Shown here: piece by piece, positions 33,615 through 41,706 of the stretch
How the letters are laid out: the number at the start of each line of letters is the position of its first letter
Position numbering within the stretch: position 1 is the first letter of the stretch
Assembly (NCBI GenBank): GCA_963722295.1
Contig: CAVRLB010000001.1
Location: 1,054,001 to 1,118,000 of the forward strand
Origin: Brooklawnia sp032229645
GTDB lineage: Bacteria > Actinomycetota > Actinomycetes > Propionibacteriales > Propionibacteriaceae
Direction: 5' to 3'
DNA length: 64,000 nucleotides
Notes under the pieces: model-generated
What the model was told of the DNA's origin: nothing
Databases searched by the model: none
What the model saw: only the letters and a program-made list of their open reading frames with translations
Position numbers and translations under genes: made by a program

Positions 33615-34976
33615 CTACAGCCCGAGTTCGGCATCCAGTTGCCTCAGGATCTCACGCACTTCGCCGGCCAGATAGACCGAGCCGATCACCAGCACTGCGG
33701 CATCGTCCCCACCCTGTTCGGCCAGGCCGCGGGCCAGGTCGATCGCACCGGCCGGACTGGCCGCAGAATGCACCCGTGACGGCCCGAAGGCTGCCTCGGC
33801 GGCGGCCTTGATCTCGTCGACGCTCAGTGCCCGAGAGTTGTCCGTCATGGTCGTCACGACGATCGCGTCCAGCTGATCGGCGAGCAGTTCCATCACCTCG
33901 CCGACCGCCTTGTCACGCATCATCGCCAGCACGCCGATCAGTGGCTGCGCAGTGAACGCCTCACGCAGGCCCTCCAGCGTGGCGGCAACACCTTGTGGAT
34001 TGTGGGCGGTGTCGAGCACCACCAGCGGTTCGGAGCCGATCGGCTCCAGCCTGGCCGCAGCCTGCACAGCGCCGAGTCCTTCGGAGATCACCCCACCGCT
34101 GAGGCCCGCACCGCGCAGAGCCTCCACTGCGGCGACCGCCAACGCCGCATTGTGCGCCATATGGGCCCCGTGCAGCGGCAAGAAGATATCGCCCATCGGG
34201 CCGTCGGTGGCATCGATGCGCAGCAGCTGGCCTCCCACCGCGGGCTGCCGGTCGAGCAGGGCAAAATCGACGCCTTCGCGCACCATCGGAGCTCCTACCT
34301 CGACACACCGTGTCATCAGCACGTGAGCCGCCTCCGGCGTCTGGCCGGCCAGCACCGCCACCGATCCGGGCTTGATGATGCCGGCTTTCTCGCTCGCGAT
34401 CTCGGCGATGGTGTTGCCCAGCAGATGGGTGTGGTCGAGCGAGATCGGTGCCACGACCGCGACCCGCGCGTCGGCGACACTCGTCGCATCCCAGCGGCCA
34501 CCCATTCCGACCTCCACGATCGCGATGTCGACCGGTGCGTCCGCGAAGGCGGCATAGGCCATTGCGGTGACGACCTCGAAGAAGCTCATCGCAACCCCAC
34601 CGAGCAACTGATCGTCCACCATCTGCACCATCGGTGCGATCTGCCACCAGATCTCGTCGAAGCGCTCGGCGCTGATCGGCTCGCCGTCGACACAGATGCG
34701 TTCTGTTACGTCAACCAGGTGCGGGCTGGAGAAGCGGCCGGTGCGCAACCCCATCGACCGCAATAGCGCGTCGATCATGATCGCCGTGCTGCCCTTGCCG
34801 TTGGTGCCGGTGATCTGGATGACCGGGCATGCCTTCTGCGGTTCGCCAAGCAGATCGCACAATGCGCTGATGCGTTCCAGCGAGGGCTGCGGGTGGCTCT
34901 CGGGCCAGCGGCTGATCAGCCAACTGACCAGTTCGTCGTGTCCGGCGTGGCGGGACGGCTGCACCAATGAACTCAT
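33615..34976 (-). CDS. folC: Folylpolyglutamate synthase / dihydrofolate synthase
   Basis: 453 aa. It adds glutamates to folates (and may couple dihydropteroate with glutamate). P-loop ITGTNGKGSTAIM, RFSSPHLVDVTERI, EVGMGGRWDATS and LDTAHNPQG are the Mur-ligase/FolC signatures. I start at ATG 34976 (MSSLVQPSR); the 53 codons upstream in frame run into the intergenic region and look unrelated. In actinobacteria it usually follows valS; here valS is on the opposite strand 1.6 kb away, with the MauE-DsbA pair in between. Confidence 0.95.
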   Translation of the reverse strand: MSSLVQPSRHAGHDELVSWLISRWPESHPQPSLERISALCDLLGEPQKACPVIQITGTNGKGSTAIMIDALLRSMGLRTGRFSSPHLVDVTERICVDGEPISAERFDEIWWQIAPMVQMVDDQLLGGVAMSFFEVVTAMAYAAFADAPVDIAIVEVGMGGRWDATSVADARVAVVAPISLDHTHLLGNTIAEIASEKAGIIKPGSVAVLAGQTPEAAHVLMTRCVEVGAPMVREGVDFALLDRQPAVGGQLLRIDATDGPMGDIFLPLHGAHMAHNAALAVAAVEALRGAGLSGGVISEGLGAVQAAARLEPIGSEPLVVLDTAHNPQGVAATLEGLREAFTAQPLIGVLAMMRDKAVGEVMELLADQLDAIVVTTMTDNSRALSVDEIKAAAEAAFGPSRVHSAASPAGAIDLARGLAEQGGDDAAVLVIGSVYLAGEVREILRQLDAELGL

Positions 34977-35034
34977 ATCGAGCAAGCCTACTGTTCGTCC
35001 ACGAGCCGATACCCACCGCAGACGCACCGATATC

Positions 35035-35661
35035 ATGGAGCGCGTGGGTGCATTGACAAGACGAGTGGCCGGCCGGCTGATGGGCCGCGATTGGCGCGAC
35101 TGGGTTGGGCTGGCCGCCCGGCTGGTGCTCGGCATCGCCCTGTTCTATGCGGGCGCGCTCAAAGTCGGACGTCTGGAGTCCAATGTCACCCAGGTCGCGC
35201 TCTACCAGCTTCCGATCCCCGGCTGGTCGGTGACACTGATCGGCTATGCCCAGCCGTTCGTCGAGATGGCTATCGGGCTATTGCTGATCATCGGCCTGTT
35301 CACACGGATCAGCGCTTCCCTCGGCGCGATCGCGATGGCCGTGTTCATCGCCGGAATCGCCTGGGCGTGGTCGCACGGTCTACAGATCGACTGCGGCTGC
35401 TTCTCCATCGGTGGTGAGCTGCCCGAGGGGGCCCAAACCAAATATGTGCAAGACATCCTGCGCGATCTCGGATTGATGGCCTGTGGCATCTGGCTTTGGG
35501 TTCGCCCCGCCTCCGCGCTCGCCGTCGACACCTGGCTGCTCGCTCCGGCAACCGTGCAGCCCGACGATTTCTACCACGACGAGGACGACGAGCCGGCCGC
35601 TGCCGGCCGCACCGCCGTCAACACCTCTGTTCCGGCCACCGACGAGAAAGCGACCACATGA
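35035..35661 (+). CDS. MauE/DoxX-like membrane protein
   Basis: 208 aa with four membrane helices (WVGLAARLVLGIALFYAGALK as the first, in part) and the DoxX/MauE fold. A conserved pair in IDCGCFS between helices 3 and 4 gives a CxC redox site, as in MauE-type proteins that work with disulphide isomerases. The gene overlaps the DsbA-like gene by ATGA, so a membrane redox partner that recycles the thioredoxin is the natural idea. C-terminus is acidic and cytosolic. Confidence 0.83.
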   Translation: MERVGALTRRVAGRLMGRDWRDWVGLAARLVLGIALFYAGALKVGRLESNVTQVALYQLPIPGWSVTLIGYAQPFVEMAIGLLLIIGLFTRISASLGAIAMAVFIAGIAWAWSHGLQIDCGCFSIGGELPEGAQTKYVQDILRDLGLMACGIWLWVRPASALAVDTWLLAPATVQPDDFYHDEDDEPAAAGRTAVNTSVPATDEKATT

Positions 35662-36524
35662 GCAAGAGCAAGCAGAATCAACCGCGCACGGGCGGCCCAG
35701 CGGGCCAAGCGACGTCCGGCAAGCCCGGGACACCCAGGTCTGCCAGCGCGTCCCGCCGCGAACAGCTGCGCGCTCAGCAGCAGGCCGAAGCCCAGCGCAA
35801 GCGCACCGTCCGGATCATCACCGCCGCCGCGATCGTGCTTGCCGTGCTGATCGTCGCAGTCGTGGTCGTGGTCGTTGCCCAGAACCGCAAGAAGGACGAC
35901 CCCGGTTCGCAGCCGAGTTCCAGCTCCACCGCGGCCCAGATCGTCCCGCCGAGCGCGAACGCCGACAAGACCGGGCTCGTCTATAACACGACCGACCCGG
36001 CCGCCGACGCGCCGCAGGTGATCGTCTATATGGACTACCAATGCCCGGGCTGCGCTCAGGCGTCCAAGCTGGTCGAGCCCAAGCTGGCGGAACTGGCCGA
36101 CAACGGCGACATTCTGCTGACCTATCACATCCTGCACGGTCTCGACGCCGGCTACCCTGGCAACAACTCCTTCAGGGCCGCCATCGCAGCCACCTGCGCT
36201 GATGTTCAGGGTGTCTTCCCCGATTACTCCACGACGGTCTTCGCGGGCCAGCCTGCGACTGAGGGCGACGGCTGGAGCGACAAGCAGCTCAGTGAGGACT
36301 ACCCCAAGCTGGTCGGCCTCGAAGGCGACGCGCTGAGTGCCTTCCAGACCTGCTTCACCGATCAGGCCACCTCCGATTTCGTCACCGGCATGCAGGATTC
36401 GTTGCCGAGCTCGGTCAAGGCAACGCCCACCTTCACCGTCAACGGCAATCAGTGGAGCCCGTCGAGTTCTGACCTCGCCAGCTCAGACGCGATGCTCGAG
36501 ACCATCAAGCAGCTCGCCGGCTAG
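35658..36524 (+). CDS. Membrane-anchored DsbA-like thiol-disulphide oxidoreductase
   Basis: 288 aa. A basic, Gln/Ser-rich cytosolic N-terminus of about 70 residues precedes one helix (IITAAAIVLAVLIVAVVVVV, partly), then an extracytoplasmic thioredoxin fold with active site CPGC (YMDYQCPGCAQ) and the cis-Pro in KATPTFTVNG. It belongs to the DsbA/Thioredoxin_4 group that oxidises or isomerises disulphides in exported proteins. Coupled to the MauE-like gene, which may recharge it in place of DsbB/VKOR. Confidence 0.9.
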   Translation: MSKSKQNQPRTGGPAGQATSGKPGTPRSASASRREQLRAQQQAEAQRKRTVRIITAAAIVLAVLIVAVVVVVVAQNRKKDDPGSQPSSSSTAAQIVPPSANADKTGLVYNTTDPAADAPQVIVYMDYQCPGCAQASKLVEPKLAELADNGDILLTYHILHGLDAGYPGNNSFRAAIAATCADVQGVFPDYSTTVFAGQPATEGDGWSDKQLSEDYPKLVGLEGDALSAFQTCFTDQATSDFVTGMQDSLPSSVKATPTFTVNGNQWSPSSSDLASSDAMLETIKQLAG

Positions 36525-36564
36525 CCGCGGTCTCTGGCGATCGCGTCAGCTGTCGCTACTCGTC

Positions 36565-36613
36565 AACGAGTCCGGCCGATCGTCCAAGATGCTGACGGTC
36601 GGCCGGACTCGTT
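36565..36613 (+). terminator. Long hairpin between dsbA and valS
   Basis: AACGAGTCCGGCCGA (36565-36579) and its exact complement TCGGCCGGACTCGTT (36599-36613) form a 15-bp stem with a 19-base loop. It ends 12 bases before the valS ATG and covers its leader, so it may end the dsbA message, attenuate valS, or both. Confidence 0.55.
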
Positions 36614-36625
36614 AGGATGCACATC

Positions 36626-39202
36626 ATGAGTCTTGAATCCAGCATGTCCTCGCCGGTCGCCGATCAGACCGGTTGGCAGGTACCGGAGCGTCCGGTGCTC
36701 GAGGGCCTGGAAGACCGCTGGGCGGCGCGCTGGCGCGATGAAGGCACCTTTGCATTCACCCGTCCCGAATCCCGTGAGCAGGTTTTCGCGATCGACACCC
36801 CGCCACCCACCGTGTCGGGCTCGCTACACGTCGGTCACATCTTCAGCTACACCCACACCGACCTGATCGCGCGCTATCAGCGGATGCACGGCAAGCATGT
36901 CTTCTATCCGATGGGTTGGGACGACAACGGACTGCCGACCGAGCGGCGCGTCCAGAACTACTACGGCGTGCGCTGCGAGCCGTCGCTGCCCTACGACCCG
37001 GATTTCGCACCACCGGCCAGGCCGGACCCGAAACGTCCGATCGCGATCAGCCGTCGCAATTTTGTCGAGCTCTGCCTCGAGCTGACCGCGATCGACGAGA
37101 GAGTCTTCGAGGAGCTGTGGCGCCATATCGGCCTGTCGGTCGACTGGGACACGCTGTATTCGACCATCTCGGACGAAGCACAGTCGGTCGCCCAGCGCGC
37201 GTTCCTGCACAATTACGCGCGTGGCGAGGCCTACCTCTCGCACGCCCCGACGCTGTGGGATGTGACCTTCCAGACGGCGGTCGCTCAGGCCGAACTGGAA
37301 GCCCGCGAGTACCCCGGCTTCTACCACGCGCTCAACTTCCATCGCGCCGATGGCGGCGAGGTGCTGATCGAGACCACTCGTCCCGAGCTGTTGGCCGCCT
37401 GCTGCGCGCTGATCGCCCATCCCGATGACCAGCGCTACCAGGATCTCTTCGGAAGCACCGTTACCACGCCGGTCTTCGGCGTGCAGGTGCCGGTGCTGGC
37501 TCATCCGGACGCAGAGCCCGACAAGGGATCGGGCATCGCAATGTGCTGTACCTTCGGCGACCTGACCGATGTGACCTGGTGGCGCGAGTTGCAGCTGCCG
37601 ACTCGCACAATTGTCGGCCGCGACGGACGCATCGTCCGCGAGACGCCGGATTGGATCGTCAACACCGATGCCTACGAGCGGATCGCGGGCAAGACCACCT
37701 TCTCGGCTCGCGAGCAGACCGTCGAGATGCTGCGCGAGAACGGCGAACTGGTAGGCGAGCCCAAGCCGACCACGCGCATGACCAACTTCTATGAGAAGGG
37801 CGAGAAGCCGCTCGAAATCGTCTCGACGCGCCAGTGGTACATCAGCAACGGTGGCCACGATCAGATGCTGCGCGCCGAGTTGCTGGCTCGCGGCGACGAG
37901 TTGCAGTGGACTCCCGACTACATGCGGCACCGCTACGCCAACTGGGTGGGCGGGCTGAACGGCGACTGGCTGATCAGTCGTCAGCGTTTCTTCGGCGTGC
38001 CTTTCCCCATCTGGTACGCGCTCGACACTGACGGCGAGCCTGACCACGAGCATCCCATCACCGCGGACGAGGCTTCGCTGCCGGTGGACCCGGCCTCCCA
38101 GCCGGCGCCCGGGTTCGATGAATCGCAGCGCGGTGTGCCCGGCGGTTTCAGCGCCGATCCGGACATCATGGACACCTGGGCGACCAGCTCGCTGACCCCG
38201 CAGATCGCCTGCGGCTGGGAACGCGATCCTGAGCTGTGGAAGCTCACTTTCCCGATGGATATGGCTCCGCAGGCGCACGACATCATCCGCACCTGGCTGT
38301 TCAGCCGCGTGGTCCGCAGCCATCTCGAGGAGCACCAGCTGCCGTGGAAGCGGGCGACCATCTCGGGCTTCGTGGTGGATCCCGACCGCAAGAAGATGAG
38401 CAAGTCGAAGGGCAACGTGGTCGTCCCGACCCAGATCCTCGACAAGTTCGGTGCCGACGCGGTGCGCTGGCGTGCGGCGATGGCTCGTCCGGGAATGGAT
38501 TCGCCGTTCGACGAGACCCAGATGAAGGTCGGGCGCAGGCTAGCGATGAAGATCCTCAACGCGTCCAAATTCGTGCTCGACAAGCATGCTCCTGCCGACC
38601 CTGCCGCGATCACCGAACCGGACGATCTGGCCATGCTGGCAGCGCTGGCCGATGTCGTCACGAAGGCGACCGAGGCATTCGAAGACTTTCAGTACACCGA
38701 CGCGCTCGAAGCCGCCGAGAAATTCTTCTGGACCTTCTGCGACGACTATCTGGAACTGGTCAAGGAGCGCTCATATTCGGACGACCCATCCGCGGCCTCG
38801 GCTGCCGCCGCCTTGCAGTTGGCGCTCAATGTGCAGTTGCGGCTGTTCGCACCGTTCATGCCGTTCGTGACCGAAGAGGTGTGGAGTTGGTGGCAGCCGG
38901 GATCGGTACACCACGCAGCCTGGCCGACGGTCGATGAGCTGCCCACCGGCGGCGATCCCGCCTTGCTGAACGATGTCGCCGAGGTGCTGATCGCCATTCG
39001 TGGAGCCAAGTCCCGCGCCCAGGTGAAGATGCGCACCGAGGTCGACCGTGCCGTCGTGTCCGGCCCGGCCGAATCACTCGCCCGCCTGGAAACCATCGCA
39101 CGAGATCTGCGGGCAGTCGGACGCATCACCGGCGACCTGGAATTCGTCCCAGGAGGCGACCAGATCGAGGTGGAAGTGACCCTGGCCGCTCCCAGCGAGT
39201 AG
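36626..39202 (+). CDS. valS: Valyl-tRNA synthetase (archaeal-like form)
   Basis: 858 aa class I synthetase charging tRNA-Val. HIGH motif is LHVGHIF, and KMSKSKGN is intact; the CP1 editing domain lies between. FYPMGWDDNGLPTERRVQNY marks the archaeal-like ValS found in some actinobacteria rather than the usual bacterial type. AGGA lies eight bases before ATG 36626; an ATG at 36617 and one at 36644 are alternatives. It is separated from folC, its usual neighbour, by a divergent block. Confidence 0.95.
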   Translation: MSLESSMSSPVADQTGWQVPERPVLEGLEDRWAARWRDEGTFAFTRPESREQVFAIDTPPPTVSGSLHVGHIFSYTHTDLIARYQRMHGKHVFYPMGWDDNGLPTERRVQNYYGVRCEPSLPYDPDFAPPARPDPKRPIAISRRNFVELCLELTAIDERVFEELWRHIGLSVDWDTLYSTISDEAQSVAQRAFLHNYARGEAYLSHAPTLWDVTFQTAVAQAELEAREYPGFYHALNFHRADGGEVLIETTRPELLAACCALIAHPDDQRYQDLFGSTVTTPVFGVQVPVLAHPDAEPDKGSGIAMCCTFGDLTDVTWWRELQLPTRTIVGRDGRIVRETPDWIVNTDAYERIAGKTTFSAREQTVEMLRENGELVGEPKPTTRMTNFYEKGEKPLEIVSTRQWYISNGGHDQMLRAELLARGDELQWTPDYMRHRYANWVGGLNGDWLISRQRFFGVPFPIWYALDTDGEPDHEHPITADEASLPVDPASQPAPGFDESQRGVPGGFSADPDIMDTWATSSLTPQIACGWERDPELWKLTFPMDMAPQAHDIIRTWLFSRVVRSHLEEHQLPWKRATISGFVVDPDRKKMSKSKGNVVVPTQILDKFGADAVRWRAAMARPGMDSPFDETQMKVGRRLAMKILNASKFVLDKHAPADPAAITEPDDLAMLAALADVVTKATEAFEDFQYTDALEAAEKFFWTFCDDYLELVKERSYSDDPSAASAAAALQLALNVQLRLFAPFMPFVTEEVWSWWQPGSVHHAAWPTVDELPTGGDPALLNDVAEVLIAIRGAKSRAQVKMRTEVDRAVVSGPAESLARLETIARDLRAVGRITGDLEFVPGGDQIEVEVTLAAPSE

Positions 39203-39232
39203 CGCGCACCAGGAGCGGTGACATGGTGACCG

Positions 39233-39238
39233 TACACT
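39233..39238 (+). promoter_or_regulatory. -10 element of a probable leaderless antitoxin transcript
   Basis: TACACT lies exactly six bases before the antitoxin ATG and there is no Shine-Dalgarno sequence, the same layout as at 3129 and 2957. Confidence 0.5.
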
Positions 39239-39244
39239 TGCCAC

Positions 39245-39502
39245 ATGGGAATGAGTGTTGCAGAAGTCGAGAAGGCGCTACTCGCTTTGAATCGTCACGA
39301 TCGCGCCGCCGTGCTTCATCGCGGCATCCAAAGCCTTGACAATGATGATTCCGCTGACGACCATCAGGCTGCGATTGACGACGCCTGGCGAGCTGAGATC
39401 CGGCGCCGAATTGATGACATAGAAGCTGGCAGGGTAGAAGTGCTCGACGTTGACGAATCACACGCACGGCTACGAGCAGAGTTGGCGTCCCGTCGCAAAT
39501 GA
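39245..39502 (+). CDS. Addiction-module antitoxin component (PF09720-like)
   Basis: 85 aa. The sequence MSVAEVEKALLALNRHDRAAV followed by an acidic middle and DDAWRAEIRRRIDDIEAG is the pattern of the small addiction-module component that pairs with RelE/ParE toxins. Its stop overlaps an ATG by four bases (ATGA) that would begin the toxin, but the toxin frame is broken a few codons later, so this antitoxin may now be an orphan. Start chosen from the leaderless promoter. Confidence 0.82.
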   Translation: MGMSVAEVEKALLALNRHDRAAVLHRGIQSLDNDDSADDHQAAIDDAWRAEIRRRIDDIEAGRVEVLDVDESHARLRAELASRRK

Positions 39503-39850
39503 AACGTGTGAAGGCCGAGCATTCCACAAGCTCGGGCAGAGCTCCGTGAAGCAGCATTCTGGTACGACGACGAGCGCGCAGGACTTGGCACTGACTTTTA
39601 TGACGCAGTAGACGAGGCGATCGCCTATATTCGTGATTGGCCCGAGGCAGCGCCCGTGTTTCCCGGATGGGACGAAGAGCCCACGATACGAAGCAAACGA
39701 GTTCGTACCTTTCCTTATCGGGTGATCTACTACGTCACTGGCACCACCATCATGATCGTCGCCTATTCACACAATCGGCGCAGACCCGGGTATATTGGCA
39801 GCACCGGCTCACCCACTGACAGGTGCCGACACGAACTTCAGTTGCTCTGA
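39499..39850 (+). pseudogene. RelE/ParE-family toxin with an N-terminal frameshift
   Basis: ATG 39499 opens MKRVKAE and then ends at a stop within 17 codons. In another frame from 39524 the full ParE body is present: PQARAELREAAFWYDDERAG, FYDAVDEAIAYIRDWPEAAPVFPGWDEE, VRTFPYRVIYYVTGTTI and YSHNRRRPGY (quoted in parts). The frames need one base removed or two added at about 39520-39525. The body frame has a stop just upstream and no start before the GTG at 39656. Its 3' end also runs about 14 codons past the usual RRPGYW end, overlapping lipA by 42 bases. Sequencing error is the alternative to inactivation. Confidence 0.75.
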
Positions 39851-40843
39851 CGGGCCAGCAGCGATGACGCCTCCTGCAGGGCAGTTCCTTCGTCCGCGAT
39901 ATGAGCGAGGTGCGGCGGGAATCTCGCGTCCGGCCTTTTGCATGGCGCGGGCCCACAACCTGCCGGCGCGATACGACGAACGCACCATCGGCCCGGCCAT
40001 CACTCCGAGGAAACCTATCTCGTTCGCCTGCCTGGCGAACTCCACGAACTTCTGGGGCTTCACCCACCGGTCCACCGGATGGAATTTGGGGGACGGACGC
40101 AGATACTGCGTCAGGGTGAGAATGTCGCAGCCCGTATCATAGAGATCGCACATCGCCTCGTAAATCTCGTCGTCGTTCTCCCCCATGCCCAGAATCAGAT
40201 TCGACTTGACGATCATGCCGCCCTGCTTGGCCTGGGTCAGCACGTTCAGTGAGCCCTCGTAGCTGAAGGCCGGACGAATCTGCGAGATGATCCGGGGAAC
40301 CGTCTCCAGGTTGTGCGCGAAGACCTCAGGCTTGGCGTCGATGACCTGCTGAATGGCGGCCGGGTCACCTTTGAAGTCCGGCACCAAGATCTCGACGCCC
40401 GTTGATGGGTTGAGCGTGTGAATGGCACGAATGGTTTCGGCATTCAACCAGGCTCCACCATCTGCCAGGTCGTCGCGTGCCACCGAGGTGACCGTCGCGT
40501 AGCGAAGCCCCAGTTCACGCACCGATTCGGCGACCTTGCGGGGCTCCAGCACATCCATGATGGCCGGGCGTCCAGTGGCGATATCGCAGAAATCGCAACG
40601 CCTGGTGCAGGTGTCGCCGCCGATCAGGAAGGTAGCCTCGCGGTCTTGCCAGCATTCGTAGACGTTCGGGCAGCCGGCTTCTTCGCAGACTGTGTGTAAG
40701 CCCCTGCCGCGCGCGAGCTTCTTCATGTTGGCGTAGTTCTCACCCATATGCGCGGTGTTCTTCATCCACGCCGGCTTGTCCTCGATAGGCGTCTCCGCGT
40801 TACGAACCTCGATGCGCAGCAGCCGTCGGGTCTCGGTGGTCAC
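39809..40843 (-). CDS. lipA: Lipoyl synthase
   Basis: 344 aa radical SAM enzyme that inserts two sulphurs into octanoyl groups bound to lipoyl domains. Both FeS clusters are visible: auxiliary cluster CEEAGCPNVYEC and the SAM cluster CTRRCDFC; the C-terminal Ser of the family lies in the RSSYRAG region. GTG start overlaps the lipB stop (GTGA), giving a lipB-lipA operon. The C-terminus has about 40 residues after RSSYRAGRL that include a basic region, slightly longer than usual. Confidence 0.97.
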   Translation of the reverse strand: MTTETRRLLRIEVRNAETPIEDKPAWMKNTAHMGENYANMKKLARGRGLHTVCEEAGCPNVYECWQDREATFLIGGDTCTRRCDFCDIATGRPAIMDVLEPRKVAESVRELGLRYATVTSVARDDLADGGAWLNAETIRAIHTLNPSTGVEILVPDFKGDPAAIQQVIDAKPEVFAHNLETVPRIISQIRPAFSYEGSLNVLTQAKQGGMIVKSNLILGMGENDDEIYEAMCDLYDTGCDILTLTQYLRPSPKFHPVDRWVKPQKFVEFARQANEIGFLGVMAGPMVRSSYRAGRLWARAMQKAGREIPAAPRSYRGRRNCPAGGVIAAGPSEQLKFVSAPVSG

Positions 40844-41580
40844 GTGAGGACTCTCCTATCAGTTGGACGCTGAGTCAGGCCGCGAAGGCTGGCGAGATCA
40901 AGAGGTGCGGCCGGCTGCTCGGGTTCGAAGATCTCGATGAGACCGTCAGATTCGAGCCTTGCGAGTTCGATCTCCATGCGCTCCGCCAGGTCTGCTGGCT
41001 TGACCTCGCGTCTGGTCTCCTGGCTGATCGAGGTGACTCCGGCGTCCGCGATTCCGCAAGGGACGATCTTGCCGAACGGACGCAGATCGTTCGAGCAGTT
41101 CAGGGCGAAACCGTGCATGGTCACCTTGCGTGACACCTGCATGCCGATGGCTGCCAACTTGCGATCCGGTCCGCGATCATCGGCTGACACCCAGGCGCCG
41201 GAGCGTCCTTCGACGGTAGCGGCTCTCACGCCGAAGTCGGCGACCACGGCGATGATGATCTGCTCAAGCACCCTGACCATCTTGACCGGCTGAATCGGTG
41301 GCGTAAGCCTCACGATCGGATAGCCGACCAGCATGCCCGGACCATGATAGGTGATCTTGCCGCCGCGCCCGATCGGGACGACCGGTGTGCCGTCATAGGG
41401 GTATTCGCTGGGTTCAGCCCTGCGTCCGGCGGTATAAACCGGATCATGCTCGAGCAATAGCACGGTATTCCCCCTGGTGCCAGCCACTACCTCGTCATGC
41501 ACCTGCTGCTGTAGATCGAGACCGGCCCGGTAGTCAACGAAATCCGGATCGAACCCTGCTCGCTCGAAGTGAAGGGCCAT
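40840..41580 (-). CDS. lipB: Octanoyl-[ACP]:protein N-octanoyltransferase
   Basis: 246 aa. It moves octanoate from ACP to lipoyl domains, just before LipA. Signature GRGGKITYHGPGMLVGYPIV and the catalytic region LAAIGMQVSRKVTMHGFALN with PCGI are intact (the Cys in FGKIVPCGI and Lys in DRKLAAIG). ATG 41580 is the family start; 24 upstream codons are in frame but weakly supported. First gene of the operon, 127 bases after thrC, in which two hairpins sit. Confidence 0.96.
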   Translation of the reverse strand: MALHFERAGFDPDFVDYRAGLDLQQQVHDEVVAGTRGNTVLLLEHDPVYTAGRRAEPSEYPYDGTPVVPIGRGGKITYHGPGMLVGYPIVRLTPPIQPVKMVRVLEQIIIAVVADFGVRAATVEGRSGAWVSADDRGPDRKLAAIGMQVSRKVTMHGFALNCSNDLRPFGKIVPCGIADAGVTSISQETRREVKPADLAERMEIELARLESDGLIEIFEPEQPAAPLDLASLRGLTQRPTDRRVLT

Positions 41581-41621
41581 GGGTCCAACCCTAGTCACCT
41601 GGGGCGAATCGGGCTTGCTCT

Positions 41622-41689
41622 GTCCGCCTTGGGCGGACGACCACGCAGCCATCGACGGCGTAGGCCGCCGAATATCTCGGTCGATGGCT
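41622..41689 (-). terminator. Two hairpins between thrC and lipB
   Basis: GTCCGCC-TTG-GGCGGAC (41622-41638) and AGCCATCGAC / GTCGATGGCT (41647-41656 with 41680-41689) lie between the thrC stop and lipB start. Either could end the thrC transcript. Confidence 0.5.
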
Positions 41690-41706
41690 CCGGCCGACTT
41701 GAGTTC

